64,000 nt of DNA from RQOF01 sp964394475 (GTDB lineage: Bacteria; Calditrichota; Calditrichia; RBG-13-44-9). This document shows, piece after piece, positions 54,202 to 62,933 of the stretch. The position numbers and the translations under genes were made by a program. Below the pieces are notes generated by a model, which was given only the letters and a program-made list of their open reading frames with translations, was not told the origin of the DNA and searched no databases. The DNA is taken from the NCBI GenBank assembly GCA_964394475.1, contig CAYMXZ010000001.1:4949-68948 (forward strand). The letters are read 5' to 3'. Each line of letters begins with the position of its first letter. Positions within the stretch are counted from its first letter, which is position 1.

Positions 54202-55136
54202 TTTTCCAAAATTTACATTTCCATAAGACCATTCTTATCGGTTTGTGGGTCGGATTCTCTCATGTTTTATTTTCTCAGGAAATTACATCCACGGCAGGTG
54301 TCAATTGGTCGGTCCGCGCCATAATCGATGCTCAGGAAACTCCCACCGGGATATTGCAAAATGTCACTGCAATCGATCTGGATACCGAAGGTAATCTCTA
54401 CATTATAGATAGTGGACGGAATCGTTTGCTCAAATATTCAGCTGCCGGAACATTTATGAAAGAAATAGGAGGATTTGGAAGGGGACCCGAGCAATTTAAC
54501 GATCCACGCGATGTGGATGCTCATCTCACGCTAAATATCTTTGTGGCTGATTTTAACAACAATCGAATTGTGCGGTTTGATTCGAACCTAAATTACCTGA
54601 ATGATTTTAATCCGGTCTTTAATAGTTCGTTTTATTTTGAAATGCCTTTAAGCGTGGCGGTGAATAACCAATATGATGTATTTATCCTGGAAGATTTAAA
54701 TAAGCGCATTGTTAAAATTGGTCGCTTTAATCAGCCGCTGACGGTCTTTGGAGCGACTTCTGAGAATTTAGGTCAATTGCTGGGACCTTATCAAGTTACT
54801 CTGGGCAGTCGAAATATGCTTTATGTTTCTGATCCACTGAGTGGCTCAATTCAAATTTATGATTTCTTGGGAAATTATATTGGGAATATCATCCATCCTG
54901 ATTTTATTGAACCAAAAGGAATTTTTACGACAGCACAGGGAGAATTGCTGGTGGCTGATCCCAAAGGTCAAACCATCTATTTTTTTAATCATCATCACCT
55001 GCTTGACGATATTCTGGATGTGAAGATTTTGGCGATCAATCCCCTGGATATTGCACTCTGGAATCCGGGCGCGGAAAGAAACCGCATTCTTTACATTGTT
55101 TCCTCTCGCGCTTGTGTTGTTCTCTCTTCTGAATAA
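54198..55136 (+). CDS. Exported NHL-repeat beta-propeller protein
   Basis: A 312-residue protein with signal peptide ending HVLFS/QEI. NHL-type repeats cover about 55-300 (GNLYIIDSGRNRLLKYSA, LNIFVADFNNNRIVRFDS, MLYVSDPLSGSIQIYD), forming a probable six-bladed propeller that mediates binding in the periplasm or at the surface. No catalytic motif is visible. The ATG overlaps the radA stop (ATGA), so the two are co-translated although no functional link is known. No T9SS tail is present. Confidence 0.75.
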   Translation: MIFQNLHFHKTILIGLWVGFSHVLFSQEITSTAGVNWSVRAIIDAQETPTGILQNVTAIDLDTEGNLYIIDSGRNRLLKYSAAGTFMKEIGGFGRGPEQFNDPRDVDAHLTLNIFVADFNNNRIVRFDSNLNYLNDFNPVFNSSFYFEMPLSVAVNNQYDVFILEDLNKRIVKIGRFNQPLTVFGATSENLGQLLGPYQVTLGSRNMLYVSDPLSGSIQIYDFLGNYIGNIIHPDFIEPKGIFTTAQGELLVADPKGQTIYFFNHHHLLDDILDVKILAINPLDIALWNPGAERNRILYIVSSRACVVLSSE

Positions 55137-55387
55137 ACGATTTCTTCAAAAACTGCTTAGAATGAATGTTCGACGAACCGCTGAAATGTCATACTGAATT
55201 CATGCAGAAATATGTTTAATGATAATTCAGTAGTGTGAGGAGGCAATATTCCTCTATTTTCTTTTGAAATCATAAGTCCATCGGCGTGACCAGCATAATC
55301 CAAAATTTATATTTTTTTACTATCATTAAGGTTATATATTATTGATTCGAAGATTTAAATAAGTAATTTTTTACCATGGAGTATACA

Positions 55388-56992
55388 ATGAATATTATCA
55401 TAATAACAGTGGCTTTTATTAGCGGGTTATTTTTTGGAGCGATAGTTTATCATTTCCTTCGAAAACGGAAAATAAACCAGGCTGAGCAACGAGTCAAAGA
55501 GATGATGCATGAAGCTCAGAAGAAGCAGGAAAAAATGGAACGGGAGGCCTACCTGGCCGCCAAGGAAAAACTGTATCATGAAAAGAATCAATTTGTGAAG
55601 CAGATGAAGCAGCGGGAGAGTGAATTTAACAATATGGAAGAGCGTCTGCGGCAAAAGGAGAAGGAGATTAAAAAACAAGCCAGCAAATATCAGGAAAAAG
55701 AATGGCAGATAAATAAGCGGGAGCAGGAACTGAATAAATGGGAAAGAAGTATTCGTGAGAAAGAAAAAGAAATCAATCTACTTCGCGAACAACAGATGAA
55801 AAATCTGGAGGAAATCAGTGCGCTGACCCGCGAGGAAGCAAAAAAATTATTAATTGATTCTATGATTACTCAGGCGCGAGCTGAAGCGGCACAAAGCATT
55901 ATCGATATCAAGCGTGAAGCCGAAGAACGAGCCCGCATAGAAGCCAAAGAAATTATGGCATTTGCCATTGAACGGATGGCGACCGAATACACGATGGAAT
56001 CGACCTTGATATCGGTTGAGCTTCCCAATGATGAATGGAAAGGTATTGTGATCGGGAGGGATGGTCGCAATATTAAAGCGTTTGAAGCGGCTACCGGTGT
56101 AAAAGTGATTGTGGATGATACACCAGAAACAGTCGTTATGTCCAGTTTTGATCCGGTCAAGCGCGAAATCGCTCGAATTGCCATGGAGCGGTTGATTAAG
56201 ATAAAAAATATTAATCCCAAAACCATTGAAAGCGAAGTTGAAAAAGCTTCCCGCGAGGTAGAAGCCAGCGTTAAAAAAGCCGCTGAAGAAACCTTGCAGG
56301 AATTGAAGATTAAAAATGTGCATCCTGATATGCGGGAATATCTGGGGAGACTAAAATATCGAACCAGCTACGGACAAAATATTCTCCAGCACTCGAAGGA
56401 AGTAGCCTGGCTGGCAGCAGGAATGGCGGCAGAATTGGGATTAGATGTTCATTTAGCCAAACGGGCAGGTTTATTCCACGATATCGGAAAGGCCGTTAGT
56501 GGGGACTCCGAAGGAAGCCATGTGTCAATTGGAGTCGAATTGGCAACCCGCTGTAATGAACATCCGGTTGTTATTAATTCTATTTTAGCTCATCATGAGG
56601 AAGCAGAACCTATTTCACCAATTTCCGTGTTAGTCACAGCGGCCGATCGCATCAGTGGGGCTCGCCCGGGTGCCCGGCGGGAATCCCTGGAAGCTTATGC
56701 AGAGCGAATTACTAAGTTAGAAGAATTGGCGAATTCCTTTGAGGGTGTGGGGAAAACTTATGCCTTATCAGCCGGTCGCGAAATTCGGGTAATGATTATA
56801 CCGGAAAAAATTTCTGATAATGAGGCAAAGCTGCTGGCTTCTGATATTGCTCGAAAAATTAAAGAGACCATGGAATATCCCGGCCAGATAAAAGTCACTG
56901 TTATTCGTCAAACGATTGCCAACAGTTTCACTGACGAATTTTTACCTGGACAAAATGGGAAGAAATCGGAACCTGTGGTGACTGAAAATTAA
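55388..56992 (+). CDS. rny: Ribonuclease Y
   Basis: A 534-residue membrane-anchored endoribonuclease that initiates mRNA decay. A single N-terminal helix (MNIIIITVAFISGLFFGAIV), a long coiled coil (about 25-200), a KH RNA-binding domain (ELPNDEWKGIVIGRDGRNIK) and an HD domain (RAGLFHDIGKAVSGDSEGSH, LAHHEEAEP) are in the usual order. I start at ATG 55388, because GGAG lies six bases upstream; an ATG at 55376 overlaps that site. A ferritin-like gene follows after 22 bp. Confidence 0.95.
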   Translation: MNIIIITVAFISGLFFGAIVYHFLRKRKINQAEQRVKEMMHEAQKKQEKMEREAYLAAKEKLYHEKNQFVKQMKQRESEFNNMEERLRQKEKEIKKQASKYQEKEWQINKREQELNKWERSIREKEKEINLLREQQMKNLEEISALTREEAKKLLIDSMITQARAEAAQSIIDIKREAEERARIEAKEIMAFAIERMATEYTMESTLISVELPNDEWKGIVIGRDGRNIKAFEAATGVKVIVDDTPETVVMSSFDPVKREIARIAMERLIKIKNINPKTIESEVEKASREVEASVKKAAEETLQELKIKNVHPDMREYLGRLKYRTSYGQNILQHSKEVAWLAAGMAAELGLDVHLAKRAGLFHDIGKAVSGDSEGSHVSIGVELATRCNEHPVVINSILAHHEEAEPISPISVLVTAADRISGARPGARRESLEAYAERITKLEELANSFEGVGKTYALSAGREIRVMIIPEKISDNEAKLLASDIARKIKETMEYPGQIKVTVIRQTIANSFTDEFLPGQNGKKSEPVVTEN

Positions 56993-57014
56993 TGAAAATC
57001 GATCGGGTAGCATT

Positions 57015-57470
57015 ATGACAAATTTCTCTCTTGATTCGATCCATGCTCTGCAAATCGCCATGCAGAATGAAAAAGATACAATCCAGATTTATGAGCATAT
57101 GCTCAACCATGTCCGGGATTCAAAAGGGAGAGAATTGATTCATCGTTTAATTATTGACGAACATCAGCATCAAGCCAGGATAAAAGAAAAGATTCTACTC
57201 GCAGGAGGAAGAATAGCCCCCCTTGATGTGACGATTGAGATTGGCTTTCCCAATCGTGAGCAGATTTTTGAAATGGAATTGGAAAACTGCTCGGTCTCGG
57301 AATTAATAAATATCGCCCTGCAAAGTGAACAAATGAATCGGGACTTTTACGATTACCAATTCAAAAGGGCCAGGAACAAGGAAGTAAAAAACATTTTCAA
57401 ATGGTTAATGGATCAAGAAGATTTACATATTCAGAATTTACAGGAAGAGTATCAACAATATTTAGCGTGA
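57015..57470 (+). CDS. Ferritin-like/rubrerythrin-type di-iron protein
   Basis: A 151-residue four-helix protein. Potential di-iron ligands appear in QNEKDTIQIYEHM, IDEHQHQARI, ALQSEQMNRDFYDY and MDQEDLHIQNLQEE, the paired ExxH-type pattern of the rubrerythrin/ferritin-like superfamily. The rubredoxin zinc-finger tail of full rubrerythrins is absent, so it resembles stand-alone erythrin domains that reduce peroxide or store iron. The gene is 22 bp after rny; its ribosome binding site is weak. Function is inferred from fold only. Confidence 0.75.
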   Translation: MTNFSLDSIHALQIAMQNEKDTIQIYEHMLNHVRDSKGRELIHRLIIDEHQHQARIKEKILLAGGRIAPLDVTIEIGFPNREQIFEMELENCSVSELINIALQSEQMNRDFYDYQFKRARNKEVKNIFKWLMDQEDLHIQNLQEEYQQYLA

Positions 57471-57661
57471 TAGACCATCGGGGTTCCGTTCCCACTTTCT
57501 AAAACATGTTCCTTTCATAGATTATCTGATCAGGACCATGCCTACTGACTGAAAGCAGAGGCTATTTTTCAGGAGAAAAGTAGGCGAGAAAAATTGTTTA
57601 CAAATCTATATTTTTTTTTATTATATTCATTATCACAAAAGGATTGTTTGATAGCGAGGCG

Positions 57662-58492
57662 ATGGAACCACTAAGAAAGTATCGTAAAGCCGGCAGCGCA
57701 GGATCTTTCTATTCCCGCGATAAATTAATCCTCGAACGCGAATTAAGCATGTTCTTAGAATCTGCTCCTACTCTCGAGCTGTCGCGTCCTATTCGCAGCA
57801 TTATAGTCCCCCATGCCGGTTATCTTTATTCCGGCGGCGTGGCAGCGCGCGCCTATGCTCAGATATTAAATTCCCGGTACCGACGGGTCATTGTTATTGC
57901 CGTCAGCACCGAAGAGCAATACCCTTTCTGCAGTATTTATCCTGGTTTAGGCTATGAAACTCCCTTCGGTGAAGTTCCGATTGACCAACTTTACACCAAA
58001 AAGTTATGTTCCTATTCAAACTTAATCCAATTATCCGAAAGTGGGCATTCCACGAAGGAACATACCATTGAAGTTCAGCTTCCTTTTTTGCAATTATGCC
58101 TGGGAAAGTTTGACCTTATTCCCATCATGATGGGTGAGCAAAATTTAAATTTGATCAACAGCCTGGTAGAAGCGATTACTAAAAATATCCCGGCTGAGAA
58201 TACCCTGATTGTAGCCAGCAGTGATCTTTCCCATGGCCATCCGGATCAAAAAGCACGGGTATTAGACCAGGTAGCCATTGATCTCATCAACCAATTCGAC
58301 GAAAAGAGGCTCTGGCGAGAAATCCAAGAACAACAAACTGAGTTATCGGGTCATAGTGCGGTTATCGCTTCCATGAAAATAGCCAAAGCAATGGGTGCAA
58401 AAGATGCCAAGGTTTTAATCCATCGCCATTCGGGAGATATATCGGGAAATACCCGTGAAGTAGAAGGTTACCTCTCTGCTGTAATCTGGTAA
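57662..58492 (+). CDS. MEMO1/AmmeMemoRadiSam protein B homologue with altered metal site
   Basis: A 276-residue MEMO1-family protein. The fold markers IIVPHAGYLYSGGVAARAYA, HSTKEHTIEVQLPFL and VASSDLSHG are kept. The family usually has GPSHH and CG segments giving its second His and its Cys metal ligands; here the aligned positions read AVSTEE and LSGHSA, so both appear lost. The protein may be non-catalytic or bind metal differently. I use ATG 57662 rather than an upstream TTG. The AMMECR1-domain gene follows 154 bp downstream, the usual partner; the radical SAM partner is absent from the window. Confidence 0.8.
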   Translation: MEPLRKYRKAGSAGSFYSRDKLILERELSMFLESAPTLELSRPIRSIIVPHAGYLYSGGVAARAYAQILNSRYRRVIVIAVSTEEQYPFCSIYPGLGYETPFGEVPIDQLYTKKLCSYSNLIQLSESGHSTKEHTIEVQLPFLQLCLGKFDLIPIMMGEQNLNLINSLVEAITKNIPAENTLIVASSDLSHGHPDQKARVLDQVAIDLINQFDEKRLWREIQEQQTELSGHSAVIASMKIAKAMGAKDAKVLIHRHSGDISGNTREVEGYLSAVIW

Positions 58493-58646
58493 TGAAGGAG
58501 TTGATGATTGTGAAGAGAATTTTAGATTTATAGCAGCCCGGGAAATGATGAAGCAAGCGGAAAGGTGATCAAATAACAGGGGTAATTAGATGCGTGGCAG
58601 AATATTTCTGCTGATTTTATCAGTCATATTGTGGAAAGGATTTATC

Positions 58647-59228
58647 ATGAATGCCGGCGATACCCAACCGATCGTAGGATTAAATCATGATGAAAAGGTG
58701 TATCTGCTTTCTCTGGCACGAAATACTATTTCACATTATCTGGAAACAAAAAAATTACCAACAACGACTCCGGTTAGTGAGAAACTGAAAGAAAAATTTG
58801 GTGTATTTGTAACTCTTCACAAGCATGGTCAATTGCGGGGATGTATTGGATATGTGGAAGGTATTAGTCCCCTTTATCAGGCGGTTATGGAAATGGCTAA
58901 ATCAGCCGCTTTTAATGATCCACGCTTTCCTCCGGTTCAGAAGAATGAAGTTCCGGAATTGGAGATTGAAATATCGGTTCTATCGCCTTTAAAGAAAATA
59001 AAAGATGTGAAGGAAATTCAGGTCGGTAAGCATGGCATCATCATTCAGCAAGGTTTTCATCGCGGTCTTTTACTGCCACAGGTCGCTACCGAGTGGGGAT
59101 GGAACCGTGAAGAATTTTTGCAGCAAACCTGTCATAAAGCCGGACTACCGCCGGAGGCCTGGAAAGATCCGTCCAGTGATATTTATATCTTTTCTGCCGA
59201 AATTTTTAATGAGAAGGACGTCAAGTAG
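58647..59228 (+). CDS. AMMECR1-domain protein (AmmeMemoRadiSam protein A)
   Basis: A 193-residue AMMECR1 protein with the diagnostic GQLRGCIGYVEG and later NDPRFPPV, EIEISVLSPL and GLLLPQVATEWGW segments; the conserved Cys in RGCIG is present. The biochemical role of the domain is unsettled. I choose ATG 58647 because AAAGGA lies six bases upstream. An upstream in-frame ATG at 58590, also with an AGGGG, would add RGRIFLLILSVILW, which could be a signal peptide, so export cannot be excluded. It follows the MEMO1-like gene, matching the A-B pairing of the three-gene system. Confidence 0.85.
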   Translation: MNAGDTQPIVGLNHDEKVYLLSLARNTISHYLETKKLPTTTPVSEKLKEKFGVFVTLHKHGQLRGCIGYVEGISPLYQAVMEMAKSAAFNDPRFPPVQKNEVPELEIEISVLSPLKKIKDVKEIQVGKHGIIIQQGFHRGLLLPQVATEWGWNREEFLQQTCHKAGLPPEAWKDPSSDIYIFSAEIFNEKDVK

Positions 59229-59290
59229 AGCTTCAAATTACTTTTGCTAAATGAAGATTTGTCTGAACGAATTGGTTGAAAGGGAAGAAG

Positions 59291-59899
59291 ATGGGAACTA
59301 CCGCTAAAATACTGATTGGAATTCTGGTATTGATCGTTATAGTCGCCGTTATCGTCATCGGCTGGTTATTCAGTATACGAAACCAAATGGTGACTCTTGA
59401 AGAAAGCGTCAATTCGAGTTGGGCACAGGTGCAAAATCAGTATCAACGAAGATATGATTTAATTCCCAATTTAGTGGAAACTGTTAAAGGTTATGCCGCA
59501 CAGGAGAGAGAAGTGCTGCTGGGGGTGACTGAAGCGCGGGCGAAAGCGGGTGGAGTAATGAATATGTCGCCCGAACTCTTAAATGATCCTCAGGCCTTTG
59601 CCCGTTTCCAGGAAGCGCAAGCTGGATTAAGCAGCGCCTTGCAACGTCTGTTAGTGGTGGTCGAACGATATCCGGATTTGAAGTCGAATCAGAATTTCTT
59701 AACCTTACAAGCCCAGCTGGAAGGCACTGAGAATCGAATCGCTGTAGAACGAAGAAGATTTAATGAACAGGTTCAGGCATATAATAGTTATATACGCCGT
59801 TTTCCGCAAGCCCTGGTGGCAAGCATTTTTGGATTTAAAACAAAGTCTTATTTTGAGGCTACCGCCGAGGCTGAACAAGCACCAAAGGTCCAATTTTAA
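59291..59899 (+). CDS. LemA family protein
   Basis: A 202-residue LemA protein: an N-terminal membrane anchor (about 6-28, ILIGILVLIVIVAVIVIGW), then helices with the family core QVQNQYQRRYDLIPNLVETV, QAGLSSALQRLLVVVERYP and RRRFNEQVQAYNSYIRRFP. LemA proteins are anchored with a periplasmic or cytosolic helical domain and have no assigned reaction. No TPM-domain gene, its frequent partner, is in the window. The ATG at 59291 follows AGGGAAGAAG. It is convergent with the GCS2-like gene. Confidence 0.9.
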   Translation: MGTTAKILIGILVLIVIVAVIVIGWLFSIRNQMVTLEESVNSSWAQVQNQYQRRYDLIPNLVETVKGYAAQEREVLLGVTEARAKAGGVMNMSPELLNDPQAFARFQEAQAGLSSALQRLLVVVERYPDLKSNQNFLTLQAQLEGTENRIAVERRRFNEQVQAYNSYIRRFPQALVASIFGFKTKSYFEATAEAEQAPKVQF

Positions 59900-59930
59900 A
59901 ATACGGGCAAAGGCTGCTGGTGAGAAATTC

Positions 59931-61064
59931 TTATTCCAAAAAAATATTTTCGCGGGTTTCTCTCAATAGATTTTCCACCACATATCGATAATCAGCAGGG
60001 CGGTGTTTACTCCATTCGCGTTGGCGCAAGTAACTGGGACCTTTCTGGATAATTTCCTTTATAACAGCCAGATAAGGTTGTGTTTCTTGTAAATTTTTTT
60101 GCTCGGAATAATCCCAGATTTCCTGATATAATTCAAGCAAAGAATCCTTCAATTTTTTGGTGATACCTTTTTTGTTCAAGATGATTTCACCCTGGATTCC
60201 ATAGCGCGCGGCCCGCCATTTATTCTCTTTTAAAATCCAGCGCTCCAGTTTTGGCATCTTCCCATTTAATTCAAACTCATCAGCAAATTTCCTCACTAAA
60301 AGATAAATCAAAGCCGTTAAAGCCAGATTTTCTTTCAGAGTGGGCATGGCATCGCATACACGCACCTCGATGGTGCCAAAAATAGGGTGAGGGCGTATAT
60401 CCCACCACAGATCGCGCACCGTATCAATTGAATTGGATTCAATGAGTTTTTCCACCAGCTGGCTGTACATTTTCCAATTTTTAAAATAGTAGGGGATACC
60501 AGCGTTAGGGAGCTCTTCAAAGATTTTAATGCGGGTGGTGGCCAGGCCAGTATCAAATCCATTCCAGAAAGGAGAACTGGCGGAAAGAGAGATTAAATGC
60601 GGTAAATATTTGGTGAGCCGATTCATTACATAAATCGCTTTATCGGCATTATTTATACCGATATGCACATGCAGTCCAAAAATCAAAAACTGCCGCACTG
60701 GCCATTGGATTTTTCGGAGGAGATTCTGGTAGCGTTCTTGTTCAGTGATTTGTTGCTCCTGCCAGTTTGAAAAAGGATGACACCCCGAGATGAGAATATT
60801 TATTTCATGCTCATGGGCAATTTCCTGAATGATCTGCAAGTTTTTTTTTAGTACGCCTTCTAACTCGGTAATCGTTTGACAAATCGGCGTATTAATCTCA
60901 ATCGTTGAATTAAACAGTTCCGGTTTGAAATAAATTTCACCGGGCAGTTGCGATAAAATAATCTCAGCACCAGGAACTAAATCCGCCGTGCGCTGGCTAA
61001 TCGTTTGAACTTCCAGCTCAATTCCAATACTATAATTCGGTACGGCATTAAAATTGATATACAT
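59931..61064 (-). CDS. GCS2-type carboxylate-amine ligase (YbdK-like)
   Basis: A 377-residue member of the glutamate-cysteine ligase 2 family. YSIGIELEVQTIS, LFNSTIEINTPI, FGLHVHIGIN, SSPFWNGFDTGLATTRI and FGTIEVRVCDAMPT are characteristic metal- and substrate-binding segments. YbdK-type members ligate an amino acid to a carboxylate using ATP; the natural substrates are mostly unknown. I use the ATG at 61064, which gives the family-like start MYINFNAV; a TTG seven codons upstream is an alternative. It is the last gene of a minus-strand set with adenosine deaminase, 82 bp apart. Confidence 0.83.
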   Translation of the reverse strand: MYINFNAVPNYSIGIELEVQTISQRTADLVPGAEIILSQLPGEIYFKPELFNSTIEINTPICQTITELEGVLKKNLQIIQEIAHEHEINILISGCHPFSNWQEQQITEQERYQNLLRKIQWPVRQFLIFGLHVHIGINNADKAIYVMNRLTKYLPHLISLSASSPFWNGFDTGLATTRIKIFEELPNAGIPYYFKNWKMYSQLVEKLIESNSIDTVRDLWWDIRPHPIFGTIEVRVCDAMPTLKENLALTALIYLLVRKFADEFELNGKMPKLERWILKENKWRAARYGIQGEIILNKKGITKKLKDSLLELYQEIWDYSEQKNLQETQPYLAVIKEIIQKGPSYLRQREWSKHRPADYRYVVENLLRETRENIFLE

Positions 61065-61146
61065 AGGACTATGACTAATGACCAAATAATGAGGGACTAA
61101 ATTTTAATAAATGCTTGAGAGTAATGCAAATTAAAACGACAGCCTC

Positions 61147-62175
61147 TCAATATTTTTTTAATTTGTCATTCACGAGGTTGAGCATGATTGATTTTGCCCG
61201 ATTAGGAAGGAAGGCACTTTTAAAACCATCCAAAATGATCGACTTTAAATCATCCATATTTAAGTTGTGGTATTTGGCTATTAGATAGAGTTCATTGGTC
61301 AGATTAGTATCAGAGACCAGTCGATTATCGGTATTGATAGTTACTCGCAGACCATAGTCGTAATAGAATCGAAAGGGGTGAGAATCAAAAGACTTCGCTG
61401 CGCCAGTCTGTACATTGCTGGTCAGGCATATTTCTAACGGAATGCGGTGATCATTGATGTAATTGAGCAAATCACCATCTTCATAGAGTCGGGTACCATG
61501 ACCAATGCGGTGAGCACCACAATCGTGTATGGCCTGATGAATGCTCTCCGGTCCAAATGCTTCTCCGGCATGAGCGGTGGTGTTGATATTATTTTTCCGA
61601 ATAAGAAAAAATGCTTCTTTGTGATCTTTGGCGGGGTAATTTTCTTCCTGACCGGCCAGGTCAAAACCGACTACCCCTTTATTTTTATAAAATACCGCCA
61701 ATTCCGCCAGTTTTAGCGAGGTTTCGGGATTGATGTTGCGCATACCGCAGATGATAATGCCGGTTTTAATATTAAATTTTTTCTCAGCTTCCTGCAATCC
61801 ACTCAGAACGGCATCGACAATCGTCGTCAGTTTTAGTCCCCTCTGGATATGCAGAATGGGAGAAAAACGAACCTCCATATACCAGATATTTTCCTCGGCG
61901 GCATCCTCGGCCAGCTCATAGGCAATACGGTATAAAGCTTCGGGTTCTTGCATGACGGATAAGGTGATTTCGAAACCCTGCAAATATTCGCTCAGACTTT
62001 TGCAATGACTGCCACTTTTCACCAATTTGGCCAGCTCGGTCGGATTAGAGGTAGGCAAAGAAATGTGTTGTTTCCTGGCTAAATCAATCAGTGTATCTAA
62101 CCGCAGAGAACCATCCAGATGGACATGCAAATCAGTTTTCGGTAATTCTTTAAGTAATTCTCGCGGTATTTCCAT
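61147..62175 (-). CDS. add: Adenosine deaminase
   Basis: A 342-residue adenosine deaminase that converts adenosine to inosine. Zinc and catalytic residues are visible in LPKTDLHVHLDGSLR, TTAHAGEAFGPESI, HRIGHGTRLYED and RVTINTDNRLVSDTNLT, the last with the TDN form common in actinobacterial and related enzymes. Length is normal. GGGA eight bases before the ATG. It lies 43 bp downstream of the TPR lipoprotein gene, which is itself one base after an MTA/SAH-deaminase-like gene, suggesting nucleoside salvage. Confidence 0.94.
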   Translation of the reverse strand: MEIPRELLKELPKTDLHVHLDGSLRLDTLIDLARKQHISLPTSNPTELAKLVKSGSHCKSLSEYLQGFEITLSVMQEPEALYRIAYELAEDAAEENIWYMEVRFSPILHIQRGLKLTTIVDAVLSGLQEAEKKFNIKTGIIICGMRNINPETSLKLAELAVFYKNKGVVGFDLAGQEENYPAKDHKEAFFLIRKNNINTTAHAGEAFGPESIHQAIHDCGAHRIGHGTRLYEDGDLLNYINDHRIPLEICLTSNVQTGAAKSFDSHPFRFYYDYGLRVTINTDNRLVSDTNLTNELYLIAKYHNLNMDDLKSIILDGFKSAFLPNRAKSIMLNLVNDKLKKY

Positions 62176-62218
62176 TGAAAGATTCCCTGCCGGTAATGCA
62201 CAAACTACGATCCTGCTT

Positions 62219-62932
62219 TCATTTCACCGATTGAACAGAATCGGGGGCAGCCGGGATGGGCATGGCCGGTTTTTCCTCTGGTTTAATCGGACTCAAGGTA
62301 ATGAGACCCGCTTGTCGGAGTTGATCAAATCGTTGCTGCGCCAATCTGGACCATTCCGTTCCCTGGTATTTGATTATGGTGGTCTGATAAGCTAAACCTG
62401 CTTCCTGATATTTTCCCAGCTTGCTATACAATTCACCGATCTGAAATTGCGAATATGATTTTGCTTTCATATCGTCACTGTTCGGGTAATCCACGGCTTT
62501 CTGATAATAGCTTAGCGCTTTCAGATAATCTTCTTCCTCTTTAGAAACACCGGATTGCCGTCCATACAAAGCCGAGACCTCGTAGTATTTTGCCATTTCG
62601 TTGTAAATTTCAGGAACACGACTGGGAACTAAATTTTCACGAATCAAATTGTACAACAAATTAAATCCCTGTTCAAAATCGCCCATATTGTTGTAGGCTC
62701 GAGCCATGCCTAATACCGCATCGATATACTCTCGACTGGTGGGATAGCGGTTATAAATGACTCCATAAGCCTGCAGGGCTTCTTCCATATTGCCTTCCAG
62801 GTAAGCACGATTTCCTTTATTGAGTAATTCTATCGGTTGCATTCCTTCCATTGATTGAATAGATGTTTGTTTTTTTCCGCAGCCCGCTAACCAGATAAAA
62901 ATAATGAGGAGCAGAATTATGCATTTTTTCAT
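62219..62932 (-). CDS. TPR-repeat lipoprotein
   Basis: A 237-residue lipoprotein: hydrophobic core MKKCIILLLIIFIWLAGC with lipobox LAGC (Cys18). The mature chain has three or four tetratricopeptide repeats (GNRAYLEGNMEEALQAYG, GMARAYNNMGDFEQGFNLLY, YSQFQIGELYSKLGKYQEAG), a scaffold for protein contacts on the periplasmic side. GGAGG six bases before the ATG supports the start. It is one base downstream of the amidohydrolase stop, so the genes form an operon, but a role in nucleoside metabolism is not evident. A Pro-rich tail ends the protein. Confidence 0.8.
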   Translation of the reverse strand: MKKCIILLLIIFIWLAGCGKKQTSIQSMEGMQPIELLNKGNRAYLEGNMEEALQAYGVIYNRYPTSREYIDAVLGMARAYNNMGDFEQGFNLLYNLIRENLVPSRVPEIYNEMAKYYEVSALYGRQSGVSKEEEDYLKALSYYQKAVDYPNSDDMKAKSYSQFQIGELYSKLGKYQEAGLAYQTTIIKYQGTEWSRLAQQRFDQLRQAGLITLSPIKPEEKPAMPIPAAPDSVQSVK

Positions 62933-62933
62933 A

